DNA of 64,000 nt from Manis javanica (GCF_040802235.1 NC_133157.1:36050501-36114500), one strand, 5' to 3'; positions 32,380-49,446 are shown, counted from the stretch's first letter. The notes: a model not told the origin generated them from the sequence alone. Numbers and translations: made by a program.

Positions 32380-32965
32380 TCCGTCTGTTTTTCCCTGTCT
32401 CTCTCTCTCTCTGGCCCCCTCAATTCACTGTCTCGCCCTGTCTCTTTCTAATCTCTTCTATCTCCGTCTCCTGCTGCGTCGGTCTTTCCCTATTTCTCTG
32501 AACCCTGTCTCACTATTTGTCTATGCTTCTGTCTCTCTGTCCCTGTCCCTGTCCCTCTCCCAGGACTGCCTGTCACTCAGGTCTTTGATATGTATCTCTT
32601 ACTCTCGCTCTCTTACCATCGCTGTCTGTCTACCCAATATCTTTATCAGACTCATCTCTCCCCATTTCTGCCTCTACATCCTTGTGCCTGCCTGATATCT
32701 CTGTCTCTCTCAATCTTGGTCCCTCTCAGTCTCTCAGTCTCTCTCTACCTCTGTCTCTCCTTGTCTCTGTCCCATCTCCATTCCTATCTCCGTATCTCCC
32801 TGTCAGATCTCTCTCTCTCCTCCATCTCTCTCTGTTTCTTGGTCCTTGTCACCTCTTTGATCTGCTCAGTCTCTACCTGTCCACAGTCAATGCCATTTTT
32901 GTCTCTTCCAGTCTGGTCTCTGTCTCTCCTGTTCTTTTTGCCTCGCTGTCTCTGTCCCTCTCTGG
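32380..32965 (+). repeat. Pyrimidine-rich degenerate TCTCTGTC tract
   Basis: Almost 600 bp in which the plus strand is dominated by imperfect tctctgtct/ccctgtc words. It lies in the putative first intron of ARID3C. Confidence 0.8.
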
Positions 32966-33162
32966 GAAAGCTGTCGTTCTGCCTTTTTTCTTTGGCCCCC
33001 CTGCACTTCCCTGAACCCATGACCATCTCCCCTTGTGTTGGGGATTATGGGGGCAGCAGGGCCATGCACCCATAATTCCATCCCCCACAGGAGGCCCTTT
33101 CCACGGGGCCCCGCCTGGTACCAGCGCCCCCACCAGCGGGGGGACTGCGCCTGGAAGCTGTA

Positions 33163-36100
33163 ATGGAGGTCCTGCAGAGGCAGCAGGCAGCCCGGCTGGC
33201 CCAGGGGGTGGAGCCATTGGCCCCTCCACACCCACTGCCACCACCACGGCTCCCCTTGCCTGGCCCCCGGACCCTGCAAACCCCCGAGGGGACCTTGGGG
33301 GAGGTTGGGGCGGAGGCAGAGGATGCTGAGGAAGATGAGGAGGGAGAGGAAGCTGGGACAGAGGACGAGGCAGCCGAGGAGAGCCGTCCAGGGACGCAGG
33401 GCCCCAGCTCACCTTCCAGCCATCCCCCTGGACCTCAGCCCCATGAGTGGACCTACGAGGAACAGTTCAAGCAGGTAGGACCCCATCAATGTGCCCTCCC
33501 TGCTTCTTCCTCTCTGGGCAAGCGCAGAGCCAGGTGATCAGTAGCCTACCCACCCCGCTGCCCACTGCAGGATGTAAGGACAGAAGCAGAGACCTGGAGA
33601 GAGATGGTGGAAAGACTGAGGATAGAGACAGGGAGGGAAAGACAGACCCCTGGAGATGGGCAGGAGACGAGACGCCCAGAACATGAGGTCAGCTGACAGA
33701 TTGAAGGTTCTTGGTGATGCTGGAAGAGAAAGTGAGAAGTGTGTAGGAGCCTTCAAGAATTCTTTTGCAGAAGAGGGATCTAGGGACTGGGGATTATAAT
33801 GCTAGCACCATTCCCTACCTAACCTTCTTACACATGAAGTCACAAGGTCGTATTCAAATAATCAGTGGGCATGTCCTGGGTTGTCTACTTCTGTCTTTGG
33901 AAGGAGTATGGGGGTTGCCACTCCATTGGCAAGCTGATACTCCCCTCATCTCTTCCCTGTTACACTCCCCTTTCCAAATCCTCTCCCTGGCTTGAGCTCC
34001 ACGTATGACAGTTCCCAGGCTGTGATGGCCACCACAGCCACAGTGTTACCAAATGGGCCGCTGTGCAGCTGGAAATGACATCTTACTCAAAGGGCCTTAA
34101 TTTGAGGTTCTTCTTTTTGTGGAACCCACCTGGAGTTTATTCTAAGGCACTATTTCAGTCTGTCACTATGAAGATATTTCACAGGGCTGTAACTCTAGGT
34201 GTACTATTGTGGTGTTACTTGCAGGGTGTTGGTATTGGATATTTTCCAAAAGTGTTCATCTGTGACTGGTTTTCTATGGCATTAGTGGAAAACTGGGAGT
34301 GTTACTCACTCAGGGCTCTGTTATTCTGGAGGTAGGGCCCTAGTAACTGTTTCTCCTGGGTATAATTTTGGGGATTATTACTTGGACAGTGTGTGTGTTA
34401 TTTGTGGGTATCCTTCTAAGACTCTGGGTTCAGTTCTTGTGGGAGAGTAGCTCTAAAGATGTCTCTGGGGTTTGTTATTCATGGCTATTTTTTACTGTAT
34501 AACTTCTTATTGGGGGGATGGAGTATTACCTATGGATGATACTCAGGGACTATTACTCTGTGTAAATGACTGTGTTACCCTAGGGATTGTTCCTCATGGG
34601 TGGTATTTGGAAAGTGATACTGGAAGTGAGGCTCAAGGTGACTGGGAATGGGTGGGATAACCCTTTTCAAGTCCCAACCCTACAGGTCCCAGGTGGTATA
34701 AGGAATTGCCTCTGTGGCAGCTTCTGTAGTGAGCAGGTCACTGGCCCTTGGAAGGAGATCAGATCAGAAGGTGCTGAGGAGCCCTTGGTTTCAATCCAGG
34801 AGCTTCTGAGCATCCACACTGCCTGAGGGATGGATTAGAATAATATCTGCTCCTCATCCTCAGCCCTGATGCAGAGATGTGAACAGCAAAAAGCCCTTAA
34901 ATTTCCTCAGTGTAGAACACAGCCCAGCCTGACTTCCTCCCTGGGGCTCTGTGCATGCTCTGGAGGGCAGGCTGAGCCTCTGTAGCTCCTTTGCCCTTAC
35001 TCCCCAGATGGGTGGTTGGAGCTGCCCAGAGCACCACCAGCCAGTAGATGGTCTCTGTGTGTATTTGAAAAAAGTGCCCCTACCTTCCCCCAAGGGGAGA
35101 GACCCTAATGTCAGTAGTCCACATTTCAGACCCTACTTACCCCATTAGCTGGGGACCCTTATTCAGGGTACAACCTGAGTTGGGATCCAGAGGGAAGTTG
35201 GGGTCAGAAGAGCAGGAAAATGATCTCAGTCCTTCCCCAGCTGTACGAGCTCGATGCAGACCCCAAGAGGAAGGAATTTCTGGATGACCTGTTTAGCTTC
35301 ATGCAGAAGAGGGGTGAGTGGGGTGATGTAAGGGAAGGTCCCCCATTTACCAGGTCTGAAAAAGGGGAGACCCCAGGGTTTAGTCCCCAAGTTGGGTCCT
35401 CTCTGCAGAAGCCTGAGCTTTGGCAGCACCTATCCTCTGGGCCCTCGATAGTGTCTTTAACCTCTGACCTTGCCCCCCTCCTCCACCCAGGGATTAATTA
35501 GTGGCAAGCCCACTGGCAGGTTAATGAGTGTGAGATCAATTGGGAGGGTGGGAGGGGGAACTGGTGGGGGGTGGGTTCGGGGTGGGGGGTTCCCAAGACT
35601 GGGGGGTTTGGAATGCCTTGGTACTCTTTTGCTCACCCTTCCTCCAGCCTTGTCTCTTTCAGTTTCCCCTTGCTTCAGGCAGGGGACACCCAAAGTGCTC
35701 TACAGCAGGAAGGACTGGGATTAGACTGAAGGAAGGACCTTTTAAGGGGTAGGCTGGGTAACATGTGAGTTGGGGCTGTGGAAGAGAAGGAATTTCTTTC
35801 CAGGAATCTCGGAGCTGGAAGAGAATACAAGAAGGGTTCAGGAGGGGATCAGGGTGGGCGGCAGTCCATCACTTGGGCTTCTCCCCAGATTCATGGGTCC
35901 AAGCACTGACTCATTATCTCTCTACAAAGCTAATTAACTCACTCAGAGCCCGGCCTGATAAGCTGCTAATTAACTGGCTGCACTGTCCCCCCTTCCTTAG
36001 TGCGGCTGCTGGCCAAAGTCCCTCGGGCCCACCCCCCAGGCCCAGCACCCCTTTCAGGTACTTTCCTAACCAGGATCTCTCAGTGGGGCCCCTGGTCCTT

Positions 36101-39100
36101 TTGCTCCCTAGGGAAGCCCAATCATTCTGGTCCCAGTGTCCCCTCGCTGCACCTTCTCGAGTTCTCCCCTCCACTGGGGCAGGTGGGGAGGTGGTAGGGA
36201 GGTCTTAGCAGATTCCAGCACCCGCCAACCTCCCCCCACCCCCACCCCCGCCAGGCTAGGAGATCTGCCTCCCTCTGCTCCCCCTCCCTCCACTCCCTCT
36301 GCGGGGGGTGGGGGTCCCGCGGGGCCGATAATTTTCCCCCATTAATCAGGCCGCAGCTAATTGTTCGGGTCCGAAGGCAGCGTCGGAAGGGGACGGGATC
36401 GGTAAGGAATTAACTGGGGCCCATCGCTCAGCGCAGACAGGCCCCTTTGTCAGGACTGGCCGGCGGGGGCGGCACGGGCTACGGAGTCGGCGAGCTGAGG
36501 CGGGGCTGCTCCTCCCATCCGCCATCCCCGGGCCTGCTTAGCGGGGTCCAGGCTCTTCAGCACTGTAGGGAAGTCCTTCCTATGATCTATCGCAGGGGCC
36601 GGCAAACTAAAGCCTGCGGGCCAAATGTAGCCGCCTGAAAGAAGAGAACAGCTTTTACATTAAAAAATATTGCGTAAAATTAAAAGACCAATAACATGTC
36701 TGAAGATGTGAAATTCGATATCAGACTCTGTAAATAAAGTTTTATTGGAACACAGCCACGCCCATTCCTTTAAATATCCTCTATAGCTGCTTTCAGGCAG
36801 CAGTGGTAGAGTACTTAGTTCTGACAGATACGTTTGGCCCACAAAGCCTAAAACATTTACTATCTGGCCCTTTACAGAAGAAGTTTGCTGACCCCTGGTC
36901 TAGCCTCCTGTCCTTCCTGCTACAGTGGAGGCCTTGGGGGCTCGCTGGGCTCGGACTGGAACCCCGTTTCCCCATCCCTCCCCTCTACCCCTCCTTTCTC
37001 AGTCCTGCCATGATTCCGGGCCTCGTCCAGGCAGACGACTCCTTCAGTCCCCGAGGATGCCCACAAGGCAGGGACTTAGTTATAGTGTCCTGACTTTCTG
37101 CCCACCCCCCGCAACCAGGGACGCCAGTGAACCGTGTGCCCATCATGGCGAAGCAGGTGTTGGACCTGTACGCGCTGTTTCGCTTGGTGACTGCAAAGGG
37201 CGGCCTAGTGGAAGTCATCAACCGCAAGGTGTGGAGGGAGGTCACGCGCGGCCTCAGCCTGCCCACCACCATCACGTCGGCCGCCTTCACTCTACGCACC
37301 CAGTGAGGCCGGGCGCGCGAGCGGAGTGGGAGAGTCACGGGGCGTGGAGTGCCCAAGGCGCGGGCGTCAAGGTGTGGGGTCTGATCAGCTGGGCCCAGAC
37401 CCCCCCCACCACCACCACTGGTCTGCCCCTAGGTACATGAAGTATCTGTACCCGTACGAGTGCGAGACGCGGGCGCTCAGCTCCCCGGGAGAGCTGCAGG
37501 CAGCCATCGACAGTAACCGGCGCGAGGGCCGTCGTCAAGCTTACACCACCTCCCAGCTCTTCGGCTTGGCCGGACCGTCCCTTCGGGGCACTCCGGGCCC
37601 CGCCTTAGGTCCTGGCTCCGCCCCTCCCGCCCCGCCGCCCTGCCCTCGCCCCGCCCAGGGCTCCGCATCAGGTCTGCCGGCGCACGCCTGCGCGCAGCTG
37701 AGCCCGAGCCCCGTCAAGAAAGGTGTGAGGGAAGAGGGATTGAGGTTGGGGTGCCTCTTGAGATCTAGAGGGATGCTGAGATATAGGGAAAATTAAAATG
37801 TGGGGACTCTGAGGTCGGGAGGCATTAAATTATGGGGGCAGTAAGGACTGATAGGGCACTGAGGTTTAGTGCACGCTCAAGTTTAGGGGTCCTAAGGTCC
37901 TGAGGATAAAGGACCAAGAAGAGGTCCTTTACCCAGAGCAGCTCTATTCCATTCCTGTCCACCTGGGGCTCCTGTTTGCATGTCGTCTGTGACTCCTGTG
38001 ACCTGTATTACTTAACAATCAAGAACAAGAAAATCCCCCAAATTGTCTTGGACCAACCTAGACATGTATATCGGCTTTTTTTGGCCTCTCCAGCTTCAGA
38101 ACCTCTAGGCTGAGATTCTGGATGGGAGGGGAAATTGAATGTGGTGCTTGAAGTTGGGTGACCTCCCTTGGTCCCAGGCCTGGGGGGAGAACCAAATGCA
38201 GAGATGGAGTTGGTTGGGCTAGGGTTGCTGAATGACTTATTCTTCCAGAGGAGAGTGGAATTCCAACCCCCCCTCGACTGGCACTGCCTGTAGGCCTGGC
38301 CTTGGGACCTGCACGGGAGAAGTTGGCACCAGAGGAACCCCCAGAGAAGAGGGCTGTGTTGATGGGGCCCACGGACCACTCTCGACCTGGCATACCCCCC
38401 AGTTTTTTGCCTCGTGGCAAGATTTCCCTGAGGGGTGAGGAGGGGCTTATTGCTGAGAGGGCTTTGGGTCTGTACACAGAGTGAGGACAGACCCATCACT
38501 GACAGGCCTTGGAGGTGGGGCAGATAGATCCCTTAATAGACAACTGTGTGATGATAGGTGTGGGGCTGAAGTGGAAAGGGGGTCGTCTATAGGTATGAAG
38601 GGGGGAACTTGTAAATCTGAAATTTGATTCCCCAAAAATGTGACTCCCCTGCCCCCTCCTGGACAGAAGAGCGGCTGGATGGGCCTCTCAATCTGGCAGG
38701 CAGTGGTATCAGCAGTATCAACATGGCCCTAGAGATCAACGGGGTGGTCTACACTGGTATGGGTACTAGAGGCTGTCTATGCTGGCATGAAGTCAAGGGT
38801 ATTTACACTGGCATGGGGATTTTAGACTTTCTCTATTAGCATGAGGTTCAGGAATATCCAAACTTGCATGAGTAACATGGGGTTCTGTGGATTGCTACAC
38901 TGGCATGGGTTAAAGGGGGTGTCTACATAGCATGCGGTCCAAGGCATGACCTCTCTGGCATGGGTACCATGGGATGTCAGCCTTGTCATGGGCCTGTGTA
39001 TCAGTGTAAATATTTCTTGTTTACCTGTTCAAGAGTATCTATGTTGGCATAGGAGTTTCTAACTGACCAAAGAGGCTTGTACTCATTGTTTTGTGGCAGA

Positions 39101-39315
39101 GGTATATGTGTGGGTGTTCAGGTCACTCAGGACACTGACTTTTTTCCCCCTCTTCTGTTTCCTCACTCCCCCCTTTTGTGTTTGCCCTTTACCATCTCCT
39201 CATCCCCTTGCCAGGTGTCCTCTTTGCACGCCGCCAGCCTGTACCAGCTTCCCAGGGCCCAACCAATCCTGCACCCCCACCCACTACAGGGCCCCCTTCC
39301 AGAACCTCACGCTGA
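33163..39315 (+). CDS. ARID3C: AT-rich interactive domain-containing protein 3C (411 aa)
   Basis: Nuclear DNA-binding protein of the ARID3/Bright family, which binds AT-rich matrix-attachment-type sites. Exons 33163-33474, 35241-35313, 37119-37302, 37433-37722, 38249-38434, 38667-38756, 39215-39315 (1236 nt; human 412 aa). An acidic stretch of Glu/Asp occupies about 48-75. The ARID domain runs from about 98 to 205 (WTYEEQFKQLYELD through RTQYMKYLYPYECE), with KGGLVEVINRKVWREV conserved. Pro/Ala-rich linker about 235-280. The REKLES region (about 340-390) contains LDGPLNLAGSGISSINMALE and the INGVVYTGVLFARRQP tail. Exon 1 start: ATGGAG after a GC-rich leader, same as human. Large introns 1 and 2 carry repeats and homeodomain-like site clusters. 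It appears intact. Confidence 0.96.
34180..34640 (+). repeat. Degenerate repeats in ARID3C coding intron 1
   Basis: Recurring words built on 'gttattcttggg', 'gggattattact' and 'gtgttactc' spaced roughly 35-50 bp apart, all in the same strand sense and G/T-rich. Unit borders are blurred. Confidence 0.4.
35490..36410 (+). promoter_or_regulatory. Cluster of TAATTA-type homeodomain sites in ARID3C intron 2
   Basis: TTAATTAG at about 35493, TTAATGAG at 35521, CTAATTAACTC at 35931, CTAATTAACTG at 35967, CATTAATCAG at 36340, CAGCTAATTG at 36354 and GGAATTAACTG at 36405, within GC-rich unique sequence free of repeats. Such clusters are common in developmental enhancers; function is inferred. Confidence 0.4.
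36593..36897 (+). mobile_element. Complete nonautonomous hAT-type DNA transposon (305 bp)
   Basis: Ends are inverted repeats CAGGGGCCGGCAAAC and GTTTGCTGACCCCTG. The inside has 'aaataaagttttattggaacacagccacgcccat', a widespread mammalian element. Flanks atctatcg / gtctagcc match at 5 of 8 positions, as expected for an old 8-bp hAT target duplication. Lies in ARID3C intron 2. Confidence 0.8.
37735..37920 (+). repeat. Degenerate tandem repeats in ARID3C intron 4
   Basis: Imperfect units of about 35-45 bp with a 'ggggactctgaggtcgggagg' core, starting immediately after exon 4. Confidence 0.4.
38745..39000 (+). repeat. Degenerate ~25-35 bp repeats starting at the ARID3C exon 6 donor
   Basis: At least eight imperfect units share 'ctacactggcatgggt', at about 38749, 38778, 38808, 38837, 38866, 38900, 38928 and 38955. 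The first unit includes the last bases of exon 6 and its splice donor (TCTACACTG|GTATGGGT). Confidence 0.65.
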
Positions 39316-39365
39316 GAGCCCCACATAGAATTAATAGTCCCAGCCCTTGCTGAGTGGGGAGGAGA

Positions 39366-39366
<1 letters not shown>

Positions 39367-39416
<50 letters not shown>
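39367..39416. repeat. (CA)25 microsatellite
   Basis: An uninterrupted CA dinucleotide array about 50 nt after the ARID3C stop, within its 3' UTR. Likely polymorphic. Confidence 0.98.
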
Positions 39417-39420
<4 letters not shown>

Positions 39421-39746
39421 TTCTTCCAGGATGCCCACTCTAGGAACCAGCCCTGGGAAATGACTACTCTTCTTCTGTGCCATGTGGACTTGATGTCAAA
39501 GAGTTTTCTTTTGATGGTACATCTACCTCATTGTAAAGGGAAAGCACCTCTTCCTTGGCCAATTCCAGCAGCATCTACCAAAGAGTTCTGTCCCCATTAA
39601 CCCCCATCATCTCCTCATGTGCCCCCCAATGTCTGTGTCATCTCTAGGATCCCACCTCTTCGAGTCAGACCTGCTTCTCTTCAGGAGCCAGGTGAAGTGT
39701 TGGGTTGGGGTGTTGTGAAAGAGCGGTCCCTCAGGTCATATTGAAT

Positions 39747-39752
39747 AATAAA
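39747..39752 (+). other. ARID3C: Poly(A) signal of ARID3C
   Basis: AATAAA about 430 nt after the stop codon, followed by a T-rich segment. Confidence 0.7.
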
Positions 39753-40189
39753 ACTGCAGTTCCTCCCTTTCCAGTGCCTCCTCTCCTTCTTGTTTGAATC
39801 TGGGGATTAGGGAGAAATTATGTGGTTTTACACAAGCTGTGTTGAGCCAAGGGTTCTCAGAGGGTAAGACAGAATAGCAAAGGTCCATGAGAGTAGGAGA
39901 GCTCAGTCTCATGAATCAGATTGCCTGAATTCTCGATTCTGCCACTATAGTGCTGAGTGGCCTTAATCTCTTGAACCTTAGAGCACTCCCCAAAACTATG
40001 GTATCTCTCAGGGCTTCCTTCTGACCTATGGGAACAGACCAATCGGAATAATGGGTGTATTTATATGTGTAACCTTATGGAATGGGGTGGGGAAACCTAT
40101 TTGGTATCCTGTAATTAGAAGAAAGGCAATGATTGTCTTGATAATAGCAGGGGAAAGAAGAGTAGGGCCTGACAGGTAGCCGTTACCTA

Positions 40190-40376
40190 GGTAACCAGAC
40201 AGCTTTTAACACCTTGCACCAACCTCCTTGGTCAACTTCCGCCACCAAAGGTCCGAATAGTGTCGTCACTTCCTGTATAGAGGGGCGCTCTTGTGCTCTG
40301 ATTGGCTAGCCTTCTCTATTTGGACGGACGTCCCGCCCTCTGGCTGTTCCCCGTCTGAGGCAGGGCTCCAGTAGCT
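40190..40376 (+). promoter_or_regulatory. DCTN3: DCTN3 promoter
   Basis: TATA-less. CACTTCCTG (ETS-like) at about 40268 and GATTGGCTA (inverted CCAAT) at about 40299, within about 110 bp of the ATG. Only about 600 bp separate it from the ARID3C poly(A) site. Confidence 0.55.
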
Positions 40377-46178
<5,802 letters not shown>

Positions 46179-46374
46179 TGGCTACTCCCCATCTCACAGT
46201 GGGCTAGGGCGGCCAGGCTCTAGGGCTGTGTGCCAACCTGCAGAGGAAGCTCTCAGTTTTTTGGATTGATAGCCTACCAGTCTGCACTCAGGTGGGGCTC
46301 TGAGGTCAGAGGTCTGGCTATTTGAAGTTTGCTGTTTGCACTCCCTCCCTTTATCAGTGTCCTATTGTAGTGAC

Positions 46375-46380
46375 AATAAA
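46375..46380 (+). other. DCTN3: Poly(A) signal of DCTN3
   Basis: AATAAA about 200 nt after the stop codon. Confidence 0.75.
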
Positions 46381-46389
46381 TTGTAGAGA

Positions 46390-47660
46390 TCACTGGAGGA
46401 GTGTGCCAGCTTCCTGGTCTAGGATGGGGATGATGGTGGGGATGGAAGTTTGGAGAGTAGAGTTGTCAACCTTCCTAGCAGTTGAACCAGAAACTATACT
46501 CACACTGGTCTGGCATTCTGGGAGGTGTAGGGCTCTCAGGACAAATGCTCTCATTTGATTGACATGAATGGAATGTCCATTTGTCCCACATTTCCCAGGT
46601 ACCATCTAAATGTCAGATGTCAGGTATGGTCCATCTGATCCCTGCCCTGCAGAGACTAGCCAGGGAGACAGTCAAGAAAAAGGCAGTCCCATCAAGTAAA
46701 CACAGGGTCTTTGGGGGCACAAGAAAAAGGGATGGGGGAGGCAGCCCTGGAGGGTGACATGCAGGGTCTTTTAGAGCCAAGGGAGCAGCATGTGCGAAGG
46801 CAAAGAGGAACCTTGACGTTTCTCTCTTGGAATCCTACCTGGTGCTATTAACAGAGAAGAGGTTTGGGGACAGTTGGGAAGGAGAGGGAGGGAACACGAT
46901 GAGAAAGAGCTGAGACTGATAGGCACTTCGCTCCAAGTGTTTGCTGTCCCCTTGTGGTCTCAGGGAGTGCTGTAGCTTCAGGCCCCATTTCAACAGCAGG
47001 CCCGCGCGCCCTACCGGGACGGTCTCACACTACCATCTCAAATTCAATTAAGTCCGAACTAAGTCTCAGAGTGGGAGTCATTCCACGTTCTTCATTCTCG
47101 GTCCAAAAAGTCGCCGACTCCTCACCGAACCTACCTCCCAATTTAATCTACTTTTCGCTATTCCCATGCCATTTCACTGGTTCATTCTTTCAACACACCA
47201 TTTAACAAATATTTGAGCCGGGCACCATACGAGTCTCCATGGACAAGCCCCCTGGACACGGCGGCCCAATCCCCACCCCAACCCGCATTCCGCCGCCATC
47301 CACCCCTGAGCTGCAGCCTGAAGCTATGCACGCGTTCGGGTTTCATTAACCCCTGATGAAGACCCTCAGTGGCTCGTCAGTCCCCACAGATTAAAACTCA
47401 GAACTTGGTGACCAAAGCTCTTGCCCGCTCAGCAGCAGCCATTCCAAACGGGACCTCTTGTTGCTGTCCAAAGCAAAACCCTCTGCTTCGCCTTTGCTAT
47501 TGCGGTGTGCTCGTCTGGCAACCCCAGCCCTGCCATCTTCTAAGGGCCAAATCCTCCCCATCCGTGGGACGCCGGACTCGATGATGGCGGCTCCTCTTCT
47601 CCGCAGGGCCTTCTCCACCCCTACAGGAGTGCTCCTTCCCTGGGTATTAACGGGAGACTG
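46390..47660. other. Spacer between DCTN3 and RPP25L
   Basis: 46600-46900 has weak antisense L2-like words ('ggagcagcatgtgcgaaggcaaagagg'). 47170-47230 holds a 'ttcaacacaccatttaacaaatatttgagcc' fragment. No coding signal. Confidence 0.4.
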
Positions 47661-47679
47661 CACTTCTGTTCCCGGTGCC

Positions 47680-47842
47680 TGGACATCTTGGCCAAATTCC
47701 GTTTTCCTGCGGAAGCCGCCGGAGCCGCGGCCCCTCAGGCCCCGCCCCCGCCCGGCGTGCGCGGCCCCGAGGCTTCGGCGCGCTCTCGGCCCGCGCGCCA
47801 TCTTGTCTTCAGGTAGAGTTTGAGTCGTGCGCGGCAGCGGCG
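47680..47842 (+). promoter_or_regulatory. RPP25L: RPP25L CpG promoter and non-coding exon 1
   Basis: CpG-dense with CGGAAGCCGCCGG (ETS-like) at about 47713. The likely first exon ends at a donor GGCG|GTGAGAGC after 47842. The matching acceptor is CTTCCTGCAG at 48656, 33 nt before the coding start, so the intron is 47843-48656. Confidence 0.6.
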
Positions 47843-48109
47843 GTGAGAGCCACAACCTAGCGGGGAGGGGGCTCTTGAAGGTGGGGGTCAGGAGAAGGGA
47901 GGGGAGGCCGGCCGGACCCTGGGGGCGGCCTGTGGCAATGGAGACGGCCGAGGCCGGCCGGGCCGTGGACCCGACGTCCCGCGTAGCCCCAGCAGCCCTC
48001 CACGTTAAGCCTCTCTGCTCGGAGTGTCTGAGTGACCTGGGTTGGGCAGATCGACCCTGGGAGTGTGGGGGTGAGAGGGGCTCGACCCTGTCGTAGGGAT
48101 CCCGGAGTC

Positions 48110-48605
48110 GGGGGAAGGAATCGGCTGTCTTCAGGAGCTTTTGGGTGAGGGCTCTTGGCCCTGTCTCCTGTCTCGGGGAGCTTGGAGTGTACGAAGCTCT
48201 GGGAGCCCGAAGTGGGGGGCCTCTCGCTGCTTTGGAGAGGCTCATGTGAGGAGTCTTAAGTCTTGTTTTCAGGCAGTCCGGAGTGAGCATCTGGGCCCTT
48301 TCCCAGGGAGCTCAAGACGGGAGAAGATCTGTCCCAGACCTCCAGAAGCTTGGGAGGAGATGGCTTGGCTTGATCCTTATCCTGAAGAACCCAGTATTGC
48401 GGAATTTGGTCCTGTCTCAGGGACTCCAGGGTTGAAGGAGGCTTATGGCCCTGCCAGAGAAATGGGGGGTGTATGGAGTACAGTCCATTCCCAGGGTGAG
48501 GCAGGCCATGGCTCCTATCCTGAGAAGCTGGGGGTGAAGGGATATGGTCCTGTTCCTGGGAAGTCTGGATTGGGAAGCAGGGCCATGTCCTAGAGAGCCA
48601 AAGTG
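48110..48605 (+). repeat. Degenerate tandem repeats in the RPP25L 5' UTR intron
   Basis: About eight imperfect 50-60 bp units with the theme 'ggccctgtcccagggagtctgga', all in the sense of the gene. The minus strand stays open for about 126 codons across them, probably a by-product of the period. Confidence 0.5.
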
Positions 48606-48689
48606 GGGGGATGGGCTGGGACATGTTGCCTAGCATTCATCTGACACTTCCTGCAGTGGGCAGTGAAATCCAGACACTCAGCAAACAGA

Positions 48690-49181
48690 ATGGAGCACTA
48701 CCGGAAAGCTGGCTCTGTGGAACTCCCAGCACCCTCTCCGATGCCCCAGCTTCCTCCTGATACCTTGGAGATGCGTGTCCGAGATGGCAGCAAAATCCGC
48801 AACCTGCTGGGGCTGGTGCTGGGTCGTTTGGAGGGCGGCAGTGCAAGGCATGTGGTGTTCTCAGGTTCTGGCCGGGCTGCAGGGAAGGCTGTCAGCTGTG
48901 CTGAGATTGTCAAGCGGCGGGTACCAGGCCTCCACCAGCTTACCAAGCTGCACTTCCTTCAGACAGAGGACAGCTGGGTGCCAGCCTCACCTGACACAGG
49001 CCTAGATCCCCTCACGGTGCGCCGCCATGTGCCTGCAGTGTGGGTACTGCTCAGCCGGGATCCCTTGGACCCCAATGAGTGTGGCTACCAGCCTCCAGGG
49101 GCACCCCCTGGCCTGGGCCCCACACCTAGCTCCAGCTGTGGTCCCCGACCCCGAAGAAGGGCCAGAGACATGCGGTCCTGA
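48690..49181 (+). CDS. RPP25L: Ribonuclease P protein subunit p25-like (163 aa)
   Basis: Alba-family RNA-binding protein, paralogue of RPP25, expected to act with RNase P/MRP. The coding sequence is one exon, the same length as human. The start is MEHYRKAGSVELPAPSP. The Alba domain runs about 28-135, with MRVRDGSKIRNLLGL and the HVVFSGSGRAAGKAVSCAEIVKRR segment carrying the basic loop. The C-terminus is basic and Ser-rich (PRPRRRARDMRS). A GTG-starting extension upstream (48663) is ignored because ATG 48690 matches human. It appears intact. Confidence 0.97.
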   Translation: MEHYRKAGSVELPAPSPMPQLPPDTLEMRVRDGSKIRNLLGLVLGRLEGGSARHVVFSGSGRAAGKAVSCAEIVKRRVPGLHQLTKLHFLQTEDSWVPASPDTGLDPLTVRRHVPAVWVLLSRDPLDPNECGYQPPGAPPGLGPTPSSSCGPRPRRRARDMRS

Positions 49182-49446
49182 GGACTGACTAAGCAACCTG
49201 TTCTTCAGGCATGAATGTCTAGAATGACTGTGCCTTCTTTCAGAGGCCTCTGTAACTGCTCAGCATCCCAGCAAGACTTGAATCTATTGCTTCTCCTTCT
49301 CTGGTGTGTGGAAAGGGACTGCTGTGAAGAGTGATAAGTGTGGGGTATCTGCCAGGTTCTGGATTGCTTAAGAAAGGCTTACTCTGCCTTTCACTTCCAG
49401 TGCCTCTGATCTGCCTTCTAACAGAGGTTCAGGGAGTGAGTTAGGA

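Noticed and set aside
31545-32423. 292-codon open frame on the minus strand at the ARID3C CpG island
   Set aside because: Arg/Ala/Pro-rich low-complexity translation typical of CpG-island antisense; no family or splice support.
32590-33075. 161-codon plus-strand frame rich in Ser and Leu
   Set aside because: A translation of the TCTCTGTC tract; low complexity.
47391-48290. 299-codon open frame on the minus strand opposite the RPP25L promoter
   Set aside because: Composition again follows GC-rich DNA; no conserved domain seen. A divergent non-coding transcript is possible but not shown.
48256-48636. 126-codon minus-strand frame with repetitive Ser/Pro/Gln content
   Set aside because: The repetition comes from the degenerate tandem repeats of the RPP25L leader intron, not from a coding repeat.
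48663-48689. Nine-codon N-terminal extension of RPP25L
   Set aside because: It depends on a GTG start; the ATG at 48690 matches human RPP25L exactly.
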